Below are positions 25,059-33,859 of a stretch of DNA of 64,000 bases, piece by piece. Location: contig NZ_PAQR01000003.1 of assembly GCF_002709775.1 (NCBI RefSeq), positions 24,512-88,511 on the forward strand. Direction: 5' to 3'. The notes below the pieces were generated by a model. That model was not told the origin of the DNA, made no database searches, and saw only the letters and a program-made list of their open reading frames with translations. This DNA is from Thalassospira sp. GTDB taxonomy: Bacteria > Pseudomonadota > Alphaproteobacteria > Rhodospirillales > Thalassospiraceae. A program made the translations under genes and the position numbers. The stretch's first letter is position 1. The number at the start of each line of letters is the position of its first letter.

Positions 25059-26064
25059 CGCAGAGCGCACCAAAACCGCATCATCTGGCGGTTTTAGCAT
25101 CGACTTCAAGGCGCTTGGGCCGTTTCTGGCGTTGGTTGGCCTGTTCATTCTGGGGACGGCGATCAACGAAGCCTTTTTGAGTGGTGGCAACCTTTCAAAC
25201 ATCTTCACCCGCGCGGCCTTTATCGGGATCATCGCGGTCGGGGCGACCTTTGTGATTACCGCAGGCGGGATTGATCTTTCGGTCGGCTCGATGGCGGCGT
25301 TCATTTCAGGCGCGATGATTGTCGTGATGAACGGACTGGTTGCCACATTGGGGGCCGGGATCGAGACAGTATTGCTGGGGATCTTGCTCAGCATCGTTTT
25401 GGGTGTCGGGGCAGGCGCAATCAACGGTCTGGTCAGCACAAAGGGCAAGATCGAAGCCTTTATCGTGACCCTTGGCACGATGGGGATTTACCGGTCGCTT
25501 GTGACCTATATGGCCGATGGCGGGACGCTGTCGCTTGATTTCGATGTGCGCGGCTTTTATCGCCCGGTCTATTACGGCGATATCCTTGGCATTCCGATGC
25601 CGGTGATTGTGTTCTTTGGCGTGGCAGTTGCCGGCTACATCCTTTTGAACATGACGCCGTTTGGCCGCAAATGCTTTGCCATCGGTTCGAACGAGCAGGT
25701 TGCGCAATATTCCGCAATCAATGTCGACCGCATCAAGACCCTGACCTATGTGATCCAGGGGCTGTGTGTGTCGCTTGCCACCATCATCTATGTGCCGCGT
25801 CTTGGTTCGGCATCAAGTTCGACCGGCGTGCTGTGGGAACTTGAAGCCATTGCCGCAGTGATCATTGGTGGCACCATGCTAAAGGGCGGCTATGGCCGGA
25901 TCTGGGGCACGGTCGTCGGTGCGATCATGCTGACCACCATTGGCAATATTCTGAATTTGACGGATGCGATCAGTAACTATCTGAACGGGGCTGTTCAGGG
26001 GCTGATCATCATCGTTGCCGTGTTCCTGCAACGCGGGGACTGGCAACGCAAAAAAAGCAAATAA
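25051..26064 (+). CDS. sugar ABC transporter permease (RbsC type)
   Basis: The 337-residue inner-membrane protein has the BPD_transp_2 family phrases [38 protein letters not shown] and [13 protein letters not shown] [15 protein letters not shown]. Later comes [20 protein letters not shown]. The start at 25051 overlaps the ATPase gene and begins with a hydrophilic leader of about 20 residues before the first helix. It forms a homodimeric pore for the ATPase upstream and the binding protein downstream. Confidence 0.92.
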   Translation: MSSAERTKTASSGGFSIDFKALGPFLALVGLFILGTAINEAFLSGGNLSNIFTRAAFIGIIAVGATFVITAGGIDLSVGSMAAFISGAMIVVMNGLVATLGAGIETVLLGILLSIVLGVGAGAINGLVSTKGKIEAFIVTLGTMGIYRSLVTYMADGGTLSLDFDVRGFYRPVYYGDILGIPMPVIVFFGVAVAGYILLNMTPFGRKCFAIGSNEQVAQYSAINVDRIKTLTYVIQGLCVSLATIIYVPRLGSASSSTGVLWELEAIAAVIIGGTMLKGGYGRIWGTVVGAIMLTTIGNILNLTDAISNYLNGAVQGLIIIVAVFLQRGDWQRKKSK

Positions 26065-26127
26065 CCGGCGATCAACGACCGGAAGAATGTGGAAAATGCA
26101 TCATTTTTTGATCAGGAGGAGCGTTGA

Positions 26128-27084
26128 ATGAAAACGTTTACAAAGTTTCTGGGGATCGCCTGTGCCTTCGGGCTTGGCGTTGCTGCCAGCGGTGCGATTG
26201 CGCAGGAAAAGATCAAAATTGGGGTTTCGATCCCGGCCGCGACCCATGGCTGGGCCGGTGGTCTGAACTGGCATGCCGAACAGGCCGAAAAACGCCTTGA
26301 GGCCACCTATTCCAATATTGATGTCATCGTCGTGACTGCGAATGGCGCATCCGAACAGGCCAACGACCTTGAAGATTTGTTGTCGGTTCAGAACATCGAT
26401 GCGCTGGTGGTTCTGCCGTTTGAATCTGATCCGCTGACCGTTCCGGTCCAGCAGGTCAAGGAAGCTGGCAAGTTCGTTACCGTCGTTGATCGTGGTCTTT
26501 CGATCCCGGGCATTGAGGATGTCTATGTTGCGGGTAACAACCCGGAACTGGGCCGTGTTGCCGGTGAATACATGCGTGAACGTCTGAATGACGCGGGCAA
26601 GATCGTTGTCCTGCGTGGCATTCCGACCACGGTTGATACCGAACGCGTGGACGCGTTTGTTGAAACCCTTGAAGGGTCGGATATCGAGATCCTCGATATG
26701 AAACATGCCAACTGGAACCGTGATGACGGCTATGAAGTGATGCAGGACTTCCTGTCGCGCTTCCCGGAAATCAATGCGGTCTGGGCACAGGATGACGACA
26801 TCGCCCTTGGCGTGATCGAGGCCGTCAAGCAGGCCGAACGCACCGATGAAATGTTCATCGTTGGCGGCGGCGGCATGAAGGACATCATCAAACGCGTGAT
26901 GGATGGTGATGAACTGACCCCGATTGACGTGCTGTATCCGCCGGCAATGATCGCAACCGCGATGGACATCACCGCGATGAAGTTCACCTCAAACGCACCG
27001 GTCGAAGGCCGTTACATTCTGGGCGCGACCAAGGTCACCCCGGAAAATGCCGAGAACTTCTATTTCCCGGACAGCCCGTTCTGA
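26128..27084 (+). CDS. sugar ABC transporter periplasmic binding protein
   Basis: A 318-residue type I binding protein. It has a Sec signal (MKTFTKFLGIACAFGLGVA, cleaved near AIA-Q at about residue 25) and the mature start KIKIGVSIPAATHGWAGG, which has the form of ribose/inositol-type binders. The C-terminal half has INAVWAQDDDIALGVIEAV. The first five codons contain an exact copy of the LacI-type operator TGAAAACGTTTACA found upstream of the operon. A 9-base-stem hairpin follows the gene. The sugar cannot be named from sequence. Confidence 0.92.
   Translation: MKTFTKFLGIACAFGLGVAASGAIAQEKIKIGVSIPAATHGWAGGLNWHAEQAEKRLEATYSNIDVIVVTANGASEQANDLEDLLSVQNIDALVVLPFESDPLTVPVQQVKEAGKFVTVVDRGLSIPGIEDVYVAGNNPELGRVAGEYMRERLNDAGKIVVLRGIPTTVDTERVDAFVETLEGSDIEILDMKHANWNRDDGYEVMQDFLSRFPEINAVWAQDDDIALGVIEAVKQAERTDEMFIVGGGGMKDIIKRVMDGDELTPIDVLYPPAMIATAMDITAMKFTSNAPVEGRYILGATKVTPENAENFYFPDSPF
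26129..26142. promoter_or_regulatory. intragenic LacI-type operator over the binding-protein start codon
   Basis: TGAAAACGTTTACA here is identical, 14 of 14 bases, to the upstream operator at 23435-23448 and begins on the second base of the start codon. It could act as an auxiliary operator or roadblock. Confidence 0.6.
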
Positions 27085-27101
27085 TCCGACAGACCGATGA
27101 T

Positions 27102-27129
27102 GGCACCGGGTGGATTACCGCCCGGTGCC
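27102..27129 (+). terminator. hairpin between binding-protein and isomerase genes
   Basis: A perfect 9-base stem GGCACCGGG / CCCGGTGCC with a 10-base loop, 18 bases after the binding-protein stop and without a T-run. It resembles the hairpins after the LIV binding-protein genes. Confidence 0.65.
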
Positions 27130-27186
27130 AGACTGCCACCTATACGCATACCAATACCCACAAGAACAAACTCAAAGAGGCCCGTG

Positions 27187-28242
27187 ATGAAAACGCTTAA
27201 GGGACCGGCACTTTTCCTTGCCCAGTTTGCAGGTGACGAAGAACCGTTCAACAGCCTTGATTCCATCGGAAAATGGGCGGCATCACTGGGCTATAAAGGG
27301 GTTCAGATCCCCACTTGGGACGAACGCCTGTTTGATTTGCAAAAGGCTGCTGACAGCAAGGATTACTGTGACGAGGTCAAAGGCACCCTTGCAGCCCATG
27401 GCATTGAGGTGACCGAACTTTCGACCCATCTGCAGGGGCAACTGGTTGCCGTCCATCCGGCATATGACGAAATGTTTGATGGCTTTGCCGCCCCCGAGGT
27501 GCGCGGTAACCCCAAGGCACGCCAGGAATGGGCGGTTAGCCAGGTCAAGGCAGGGATCAAGGCATCGCGCAATCTGGGCATTGATGTCCATGGCACGTTT
27601 TCTGGTGCGCTGGCCTGGCCCTATGTCTATCCGTGGCCGCAACGCCCGGCCGGGCTGATTGAAACGGCGTTTGATGAACTTGCCAAACGCTGGACCCCGA
27701 TCCTGAACGCGGCCGAAGACGTTGGCGTTGATGTCTGCTTTGAAATTCATCCGGGCGAAGACCTGTTTGACGGCGCGACCTTCGAGATGTTTCTGGAGCG
27801 CGTAAACAATCACGCACGCGCCAACATCCTTTATGATCCGAGCCACTTTGTTCTCCAGCAGCTTGATTACCTTGATTTCATCGATATCTATGCCGATCGT
27901 ATCCGCATGTTCCACGTCAAGGATGCGGAATTTAATCCGACCGGTCGTCAGGGCGTCTATTCCGGTTATCAAAGCTGGATGGATCGCGCCGGTCGGTTCA
28001 GGTCGCTTGGCGACGGGCAGGTCGATTTTGGTGCGATTTTCTCGAAGCTGGCGGCGATTGATTTTGATGGCTGGGCCGTGCTGGAATGGGAATGCGCGCT
28101 GAAGCATCCCGAAGACGGCGCACGCGAAGGTGCGGAATTCATTAGAAACCACATCATTCGCGTGACGGAAAAGGCATTTGACGATTTTGCCGATGGCGGC
28201 ACGGACCTGTCGGCAAATCGCCGCATTCTTGGTATCGACTAG
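27187..28242 (+). CDS. sugar phosphate isomerase/epimerase (xylose-isomerase-like TIM barrel)
   Basis: The 351-residue protein is of the AP_endonuc_2/XylA-like fold. Metal and active-site residues are likely in VCFEIHPGEDLFD (Glu, His), NILYDPSHFVLQQLDY (Asp, His), RIRMFHVKDAEF (His, Lys, Asp) and GWAVLEWECALKHPE (Glu). It would isomerise or epimerise a keto-sugar made by the oxidoreductase encoded next. The start at 27187 follows AGAGG and opens MKTLKGPA. Substrate: unknown. Enzymes of this group often work with Gfo/Idh/MocA dehydrogenases on inositols, 3-keto-sugars or anhydro-sugars. Confidence 0.87.
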   Translation: MKTLKGPALFLAQFAGDEEPFNSLDSIGKWAASLGYKGVQIPTWDERLFDLQKAADSKDYCDEVKGTLAAHGIEVTELSTHLQGQLVAVHPAYDEMFDGFAAPEVRGNPKARQEWAVSQVKAGIKASRNLGIDVHGTFSGALAWPYVYPWPQRPAGLIETAFDELAKRWTPILNAAEDVGVDVCFEIHPGEDLFDGATFEMFLERVNNHARANILYDPSHFVLQQLDYLDFIDIYADRIRMFHVKDAEFNPTGRQGVYSGYQSWMDRAGRFRSLGDGQVDFGAIFSKLAAIDFDGWAVLEWECALKHPEDGAREGAEFIRNHIIRVTEKAFDDFADGGTDLSANRRILGID

Positions 28243-28307
28243 GTCGCATATTATTAAGCAGCGTGCCTAGCGCGCCGTCAGACCAGATCAGGACTTTGGA
28301 GACAGAC

Positions 28308-29471
28308 ATGAATACGCAAACATCCCTCGGCCGCCGCCTTCGTCTGGGTATGGTTGGCGGTGGGCAGGGGGCCTTTATCGGCGCTGTGCACCGGATTGCC
28401 GCCCGGCTTGATGACCGATATGAACTGGTGGCTGGCGCGCTGTCCTCAAAGCCCGATGTTGCCGCCGCATCAGCCGCCGAGCTGTTCATCGCGCCGGACC
28501 GCAGCTATGACAGTTTCGAAGACATGGCCAGGCAGGAAGCTGCGCGCGAAGACGGCATTGATGTCTGTGCGATTGTCACCCCCAATCACCTGCATTTCCC
28601 CGCGGTGATGGCGATGCTTGATGCCGGCATTCACGTAATTTGCGACAAGCCTCTGTGCCTGACCGTGCAAGAGGCCGAACAGATCGAAGCCAAAATTGCC
28701 GAGGCGGGCCTTCTGTTTGCGTTGACGCATAACTACACGGCCTATCCCATGGTGCGCGAAGCACGCCAGATGGTGGCCGACGGCGAGCTTGGCAATATTC
28801 GCCTTGTTCAGGTGGAATATGCCCAAGGCTGGATGGCCACCCGGGTCGAGGATACCGATAACAAACAGGCCACCTGGCGCGCTGATCCGGCAAAGGCCGG
28901 CATGGGCGGCGCACTGGGCGATATCGGCACCCACGCGCATAACCTCGCCAACTTTGTGTCGGGGCTTGAGATCAGCGAGCTTTGTGCCGATGTCGATGCC
29001 ATCGTTCCGGGCCGCAAGCTTGATGACAATGTCCAGATCCTGCTGCGCTATGCCAATGGTGCGCGCGGGATGCTGTGGGCCAGCCAGGTCGCGGTTGGTC
29101 ATGAAAACGGGCTTCGTCTGCGGATTTATGGCGATAAGGGCAGCATCGAATGGGGACAGGAACATCCCAACCAGCTGTTGTTCCGCAAGCTCGACGCACG
29201 CCCGGAACTGATCACGCGCGGCGGACCGGGCAATGGTGCCAATGGCCAGCGCAATATCCGTGTCCCGTCTGGTCACCCGGAAGGCTATCTTGAAGGCTTC
29301 GCCAGCCTGTATACAGACTTCGCTGATCAATTGACGGCGCACATAAGCGGGGCAAAAATCGACCCGGCCAGCTGCCTTGTGCCCGGCGTAAAAGAGGGGC
29401 TTGATGGTATGAAATTCGTCGAGGCCGTCGTGCGATCCGGTCAGGATGGCGCGGTTTGGGTTAAAATGTGA
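28308..29471 (+). CDS. Gfo/Idh/MocA family oxidoreductase
   Basis: The 387-residue NAD(P)-dependent sugar dehydrogenase has the Rossmann motif GMVGGGQGAFIG at about residues 14-25. It has the family's Lys-Pro motif in HVICDKPLCLT and the catalytic-domain phrase GGALGDIGTHAHNLANF, containing the conserved Asp/His pair. The ATG at 28308 was chosen because the nucleotide-binding strand starts 10 residues later. As last gene of the LacI-controlled operon it probably oxidises the imported sugar at a ring carbon, with the isomerase acting before or after it. A terminator follows. Confidence 0.9.
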   Translation: MNTQTSLGRRLRLGMVGGGQGAFIGAVHRIAARLDDRYELVAGALSSKPDVAAASAAELFIAPDRSYDSFEDMARQEAAREDGIDVCAIVTPNHLHFPAVMAMLDAGIHVICDKPLCLTVQEAEQIEAKIAEAGLLFALTHNYTAYPMVREARQMVADGELGNIRLVQVEYAQGWMATRVEDTDNKQATWRADPAKAGMGGALGDIGTHAHNLANFVSGLEISELCADVDAIVPGRKLDDNVQILLRYANGARGMLWASQVAVGHENGLRLRIYGDKGSIEWGQEHPNQLLFRKLDARPELITRGGPGNGANGQRNIRVPSGHPEGYLEGFASLYTDFADQLTAHISGAKIDPASCLVPGVKEGLDGMKFVEAVVRSGQDGAVWVKM

Positions 29472-29523
29472 GGATCCCTCACATCGGTGAAATCCTGATA
29501 CGTCTCGAACGGTATTAATCGAA

Positions 29524-29553
29524 AAGAGCCGCTCCTTGATGGGGCGGCACTTT
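29524..29553. terminator. bidirectional terminator between convergent genes
   Basis: Stem GCCGCTCC / GGGGCGGC (one wobble, loop ttgat) with A-rich sequence before and TTTT after, between the oxidoreductase and lipoprotein genes. Confidence 0.7.
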
Positions 29554-29558
29554 TGCGA

Positions 29559-31127
29559 TCAGCGTTTGACGAATTCCTTGCCGTCGATGGTCAGGACCCG
29601 GCCATTGAAACTGCAATTAGCACTGCCATTCGGGATGGCTGTGCGCTGCAGGACAGCACCCGACCCGGCATCGGAATAGACACCTTCGCCGTAGTCAAAG
29701 CTGATGCGATTGGCCGAGGTCGTGAAACGAAAATCAATGTCGAACTGATATTCGCTGCCATAGGTGCGCTGGCGGAAATGACCACTGCCGCTGCCTGATC
29801 CATTCATGTTGTAGGACGTCAAACCGTTGTCAGCCGTAAAGGTGCCGGTTGCGGTGGTGCAGTCGTCACGCTTTTGCGCGGCTGCTGCGGCGTCGTTTGC
29901 GGCTTGCTGGGCAGCGGCAAGTTCGCGTGCCTCGGCAAGTGCCTGGGCGGCTGCCAGTTCTTCAAGGCGTTTTTTCTCAAGACGCTGGCGTTCGATTTCG
30001 GCGAGGCGTTTTTCCTCGGCAAGCAGACCCTCAAGCTCGGCCTTGGATGCGATTTCCTTGCCATGGAAATAGGCGCATTCTTTGGCGTCGTTGGGTGCCG
30101 TGCCGCACGGGATCATGCCGGTCAGGTCAGACAGTTCATTGTAGTTTTCAACTTCAAGCCAGCTGCCATCCTTTTCGGTCAGGCGGCCGCTGCGATCCGG
30201 ATCGCCTCCCTTCATCCAGCCTTCCCATTGCGTGCCGTCTGCAAATTTCAGTGTTCCCGACAGTGGCACACCCGCCTCATAGGTGCCTTCAAAGGTTTTG
30301 CCGGTAATCCATCTGGTGATGTCTTCGGGTTTGAAATCCATGGTTTCGCGGTCAATCGCGCCAGGGGTTTCGCCGCCATCGTTTAGAATGAAGGTGCCTG
30401 ATATCTCGGTCGGGGTGATTTCAGCCTTGGTAATCTTGACGATTTCCTCGCCATTTTTGCGAATGCCGACGATGCCCTTACCATCTGTGCGAATTTCACC
30501 ACGAGACTGCTGACCGCGATATTCAAGCTGCCAGCCATTTCCGCGCTGAATAACGATCGGGGCATAGAGCATATCGATTCGAACGGTTTTGTTGGCTGGC
30601 GGCAGCATCTCGACAAAAAGGGTCTGGCTGGCCTGTTCGACGGTGTTTTTGAAGTAACCGTATTTTGCATCCAGCAAGGCCAGCGAACCTGCGTCGACGG
30701 TAACCGGGCCTTCAAACAAGATTGCGCCACCATGCTCGATCCGGACCTGATAGGTGCCCGGCCACAACTGGGCAACATGACGGTGACCTGGCATCAGCAT
30801 CGTGCCGCTATAGGGTTTGAAGTTCGGACTGTCCGTCGACCCGGTCACATAGATGTTCCAGTAATCGGGAGTCGGCCCGTTCGGATCGACCGTGAATGAA
30901 AGCACGCCCCACGGGACTTTGGATTTGGCAAGTTTCGGCTGCGAGGTCTGTGTAGCTGTGCTTGTGCTTTTTTGTGTCGACGTCTGGGAACTGCTTGATC
31001 CGGAAAACAGGTCAGAGCCGATACCAGCGAGATCAGTCGTCTGACATCCGGCCAGCGCAAGTAGCACAATCAGGAAAGAAGTCTTGTGAAACAGGCGGAA
31101 ACAGGCGTTTTGGACAGTTTTCTGCAT
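29559..31127 (-). CDS. MORN-like repeat lipoprotein with Ala/Glu-rich coiled coil
   Basis: A 522-residue predicted lipoprotein. It has a basic N-terminus and hydrophobic core, ending in a lipobox (LALAGC, Cys near residue 28). A Ser/Thr-rich linker (SSSSQTSTQKSTSTATQTSQ) comes next, then a beta-rich middle. MORN-like pieces occur around EGTYEAGVPLSGTLKFADG and WEGWMKGGDPDRSGRL. A long charged helix of about 60 residues (EEKRLAEIERQRLEKKRL onward) precedes a C-terminal beta domain of about 90 residues. The start at 31127 is preceded by AGGGGG; an ATG six bases upstream lies inside that site. Function: unknown. It is probably anchored to a membrane in the envelope. Confidence 0.78.
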   Translation of the reverse strand: MQKTVQNACFRLFHKTSFLIVLLALAGCQTTDLAGIGSDLFSGSSSSQTSTQKSTSTATQTSQPKLAKSKVPWGVLSFTVDPNGPTPDYWNIYVTGSTDSPNFKPYSGTMLMPGHRHVAQLWPGTYQVRIEHGGAILFEGPVTVDAGSLALLDAKYGYFKNTVEQASQTLFVEMLPPANKTVRIDMLYAPIVIQRGNGWQLEYRGQQSRGEIRTDGKGIVGIRKNGEEIVKITKAEITPTEISGTFILNDGGETPGAIDRETMDFKPEDITRWITGKTFEGTYEAGVPLSGTLKFADGTQWEGWMKGGDPDRSGRLTEKDGSWLEVENYNELSDLTGMIPCGTAPNDAKECAYFHGKEIASKAELEGLLAEEKRLAEIERQRLEKKRLEELAAAQALAEARELAAAQQAANDAAAAAQKRDDCTTATGTFTADNGLTSYNMNGSGSGSGHFRQRTYGSEYQFDIDFRFTTSANRISFDYGEGVYSDAGSGAVLQRTAIPNGSANCSFNGRVLTIDGKEFVKR

Positions 31128-31429
31128 GGACATCCCCCTGATGCAGACCGAACGTTCGATATTTGCGCACAGAACCCGGATTTGGGGAAGATGGTTTGAT
31201 CGGGCGACCTGATTTTTGACGGCGTTTTCACATGGTTACGGTGAAAACACCTGATATTCATCCATCCGGGAGCGCGGGTGATAGAGATCACATTTCATCC
31301 TATGGTTTTCCACGAAGTGAAAAAGACTTGCGGCTTGGTTGATCGCCTATTGATGGATTTTCCGTATAGGTGTTTCCTAGGATCATAAAAAATAACACTA
31401 CTTTCAGGGAATTCACCGGGAGCGTCCGC

Positions 31430-32395
31430 ATGCCCGAGAAGCCAAAGCTTCTGATAACGCGACGATTGCGTGATGCCGTTCAGGCACGCGCCGCGCGGGA
31501 CTATCAGGTTCTGACCAACGCCGAGGACCGCGTTTTCACGCGCGAGGAACTGATCGAGAAATGCCAGCAGGTCGATGCTGTCCTGCCGTGCCATTCCGAG
31601 CATTTCTCGGCCGATGTCATTGCGAAACTGCCCAAAAGTCTCAAGATTATTGCCAACCATTCGGTTGGTGTCGATCACGTCGATCTGGCTGCCGCAAAGG
31701 ATGCCGGGATTGTCGTGACCAACACGCCCGATGTGCTGTCCGATGCCACGGCCGAGATCGCCATGCTGTGCATGCTGGGTGCTGCACGTCGCGGGGCCGA
31801 GGGTGATGCGATGGTGCGTGCCGGCAAGTGGGATTTCTGGTCACCGGCCTTCATGGTTGGTCGGCAGGTAAGTGGCAAACGGTTTGGTGTGCTGGGCATG
31901 GGCAGGGTTGGTCAGGTTGCCGCAGAACGCGCGCGCGGTTTTGGCATGGAAATCCATTACCACAACCGCAAACCCTTGCCGGATCATCTGGCCAAGGGTG
32001 CTGTTTTCCACGACACCATTGAAGACCTGTTTGCGCATTCAGACGTGTTGTCGTTGCATTGTCCGTCGACCCCGGAAACCAAGGGGATCATCAATAGCAA
32101 GACCATCGCGATGCTGCCCGATCGGGCGATCCTTGTGAATACGGCGCGCGGTAATCTGGTGGATGAGGATGCGCTGGTGGCAGCCCTTGAAAGCGGCAAG
32201 CTGTTTGCAGCCGGGCTTGATGTGTTTTGCAATGAACCCGGTGGAAATCAACGCATTAGCGCGTTGAATAACGTCTTTCTGTTACCACATATAGGCTCTG
32301 CGACCGAAGAAACGCGCGATGCGATGGGCTTTCGCGCACTTGATAATCTTGATGCTTATTTTCAGGGAAAAGAACCGGGCGACCGGGTGGCATAA
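31430..32395 (+). CDS. D-isomer-specific 2-hydroxyacid dehydrogenase (glyoxylate/hydroxypyruvate reductase type)
   Basis: The 321-residue protein has an N-terminal catalytic half with SLKIIANHSVGVDHVDLAAA, an NAD(P) motif GVLGMGRVGQ, the catalytic Arg in VNTARGNLVDEDAL, Glu nearby in DVFCNEP, and His in FLLPHIGSATEETR. The family reduces glyoxylate, hydroxypyruvate or related 2-oxoacids. The ATG at 31430 begins MPEKPKLLITRR; the codons before it are not conserved in form. It lies about 200 bases upstream of a TRAP transporter operon on the same strand and may supply or use its organic acid, but it appears to have its own promoter. Confidence 0.9.
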   Translation: MPEKPKLLITRRLRDAVQARAARDYQVLTNAEDRVFTREELIEKCQQVDAVLPCHSEHFSADVIAKLPKSLKIIANHSVGVDHVDLAAAKDAGIVVTNTPDVLSDATAEIAMLCMLGAARRGAEGDAMVRAGKWDFWSPAFMVGRQVSGKRFGVLGMGRVGQVAAERARGFGMEIHYHNRKPLPDHLAKGAVFHDTIEDLFAHSDVLSLHCPSTPETKGIINSKTIAMLPDRAILVNTARGNLVDEDALVAALESGKLFAAGLDVFCNEPGGNQRISALNNVFLLPHIGSATEETRDAMGFRALDNLDAYFQGKEPGDRVA

Positions 32396-32597
32396 AAGGC
32401 GGGAAAACCGCCGGAATTCAGTTCGTTCAAGTCTTTAACAATAACAAAATGCGTGCCGTTTTTTTAGGGTCCCGGAACGGGGCAAGCGCATCAAAAATGG
32501 TCTTGGATATCAAGATCAGGGGCTTTTGAAGGCTGACAGTTACCGCTTGTTTCCCGCCAATGGTTGGCGGCAAGCGACGGTATATCTGGGAGGAAAA

Positions 32598-33761
32598 ATG
32601 GAAATGAAAACCAAATCTGAAGACGTGAAGTCCAAGGAAGTATCCCGTCGTTCGTTCCTGACCAAAGGGGCGACTGGCGTGGTTGCTGGCGGTGCGGCGG
32701 CAGCAGGCGTTTTTGCGGCACCGGCAGTTCATGCTCAACCGGCACCGATGGTGCTGAAAATGCAGACTTCCTGGTCGTCGTCCGACATCTGGATGACCTT
32801 TGCCCAGCAGTATGTTGATCGCGTTGAAGCGATGTCCGGTGGTCGTCTGAAGATCGACCTTCTGCCGGCAGGTGCGGTTGTTGCGGCATTCCAGGTTCTG
32901 GATGCTATCAATGATGGTCTGATCGATATTGCCCATTCCGTGCCGGTTTACTGGTACGGCAAGAACAAGGCTGCATCGCTGTTTGGTACCGGTCCGGTCT
33001 TTGGTGGTTCTGCAACCACCATGCTGAGCTGGTTCTATGCCGGCGGTGGTGAAGAGTTCTATCGCGAACTGACCCAGGACGTGATGGGCCTTGACGTTGT
33101 TGGTCTTCTTGGCTTCCCGATGCCAGCACAGCCGTTTGGCTGGTTCAAGGGCCAGGTCAACACCGTTGCCGACATTCAGGGCTTCAAGTACCGCACTGTT
33201 GGTCTGGCAGCAGACCTTCTGCAGTCGATGGGCATGTCGGTCGCACAGCTTCCGGGCGGTGAGATTGTGCCTGCAATGGAACGCGGCGTGATTGACGCGT
33301 TCGAATTCAACAACCCGTCTTCTGACATGCGCTTTGGCGCACAGGATGTTGCGAAGAACTACTATCTGTCTTCGTACCATCAGGCATCTGAAAGCTTCGA
33401 ATTCCTGTTTAGCAAATCGATGCTTGAAGATCTTGAGCCCGACCTGCAGGCGATCCTGCGTCACGGTGTCGAAGCTGCTTCGACCTCGAACACCGCACTC
33501 GCCATGGATAACTATTCGTCCGACTTGCAGAAACTGCAGTCCGAAGGTGTCGAAGTACACCGTACGTCGAAAGAAATCCTCGCTGGTCAGCTTGAAGCCT
33601 GGGACAAACTGATCCCGACGCTTGAAGAAGATCCGTTCATGAAGCGTGTTCTTGATAGCCAGCGTGCCTGGGTCGAGCGCGTGACCTACTACGAACTGAT
33701 GAACTCGCCTGACTACGTGCTCGCATATGATCACTACTTCCCGGGCAAACTGAAACTCTGA
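32598..33761 (+). CDS. TRAP transporter substrate-binding protein (DctP family, TakP-like, Tat-exported)
   Basis: The 387-residue binding protein has a twin-arginine leader (VSRRSFLTKGATGV, then AHA-Q cleavage near residue 51). The DctP body includes VLKMQTSWSSSDIWMTFAQ, FPMPAQPFGWFKGQVNTV, IQGFKYRTVGLAADLLQ, VPAMERGVIDAFEFNNPSSD and a dimerisation-type C-terminal helix. These phrases resemble the 2-oxoacid binder TakP and the mannitol/chloroaromatic TRAP subgroup. The invariant Arg that contacts the ligand carboxylate is in KYRTVG. The start at 32598 follows GGGAGG. It heads a TRAP-amidase operon. Confidence 0.9.
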   Translation: MEMKTKSEDVKSKEVSRRSFLTKGATGVVAGGAAAAGVFAAPAVHAQPAPMVLKMQTSWSSSDIWMTFAQQYVDRVEAMSGGRLKIDLLPAGAVVAAFQVLDAINDGLIDIAHSVPVYWYGKNKAASLFGTGPVFGGSATTMLSWFYAGGGEEFYRELTQDVMGLDVVGLLGFPMPAQPFGWFKGQVNTVADIQGFKYRTVGLAADLLQSMGMSVAQLPGGEIVPAMERGVIDAFEFNNPSSDMRFGAQDVAKNYYLSSYHQASESFEFLFSKSMLEDLEPDLQAILRHGVEAASTSNTALAMDNYSSDLQKLQSEGVEVHRTSKEILAGQLEAWDKLIPTLEEDPFMKRVLDSQRAWVERVTYYELMNSPDYVLAYDHYFPGKLKL

Positions 33762-33794
33762 TCACCCGACCGGGTTTAGAGTTTTGATGATCCT

Positions 33795-33836
33795 GACTGC
33801 TCCGTTGGTTCTCGCTTTTGAACTGGCGGAGCAGTC
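33795..33836 (+). terminator. hairpin between TRAP binding-protein and DctQ genes
   Basis: A 10-base perfect stem GACTGCTCCG / CGGAGCAGTC, with inner GTTC/GAAC pairing and no T-run, 33 bases after the binding-protein stop. Probably a stabiliser or attenuator. Confidence 0.6.
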
Positions 33837-33859
33837 AATACGCGAACGGACAGGATTTC

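Noticed and set aside
32427..33734. 435-codon frame on the minus strand opposite the TRAP binding-protein gene
   Set aside because: It is a shadow of the high-G+C third positions. The TRAP protein on the plus strand is unmistakable and fills the same region.
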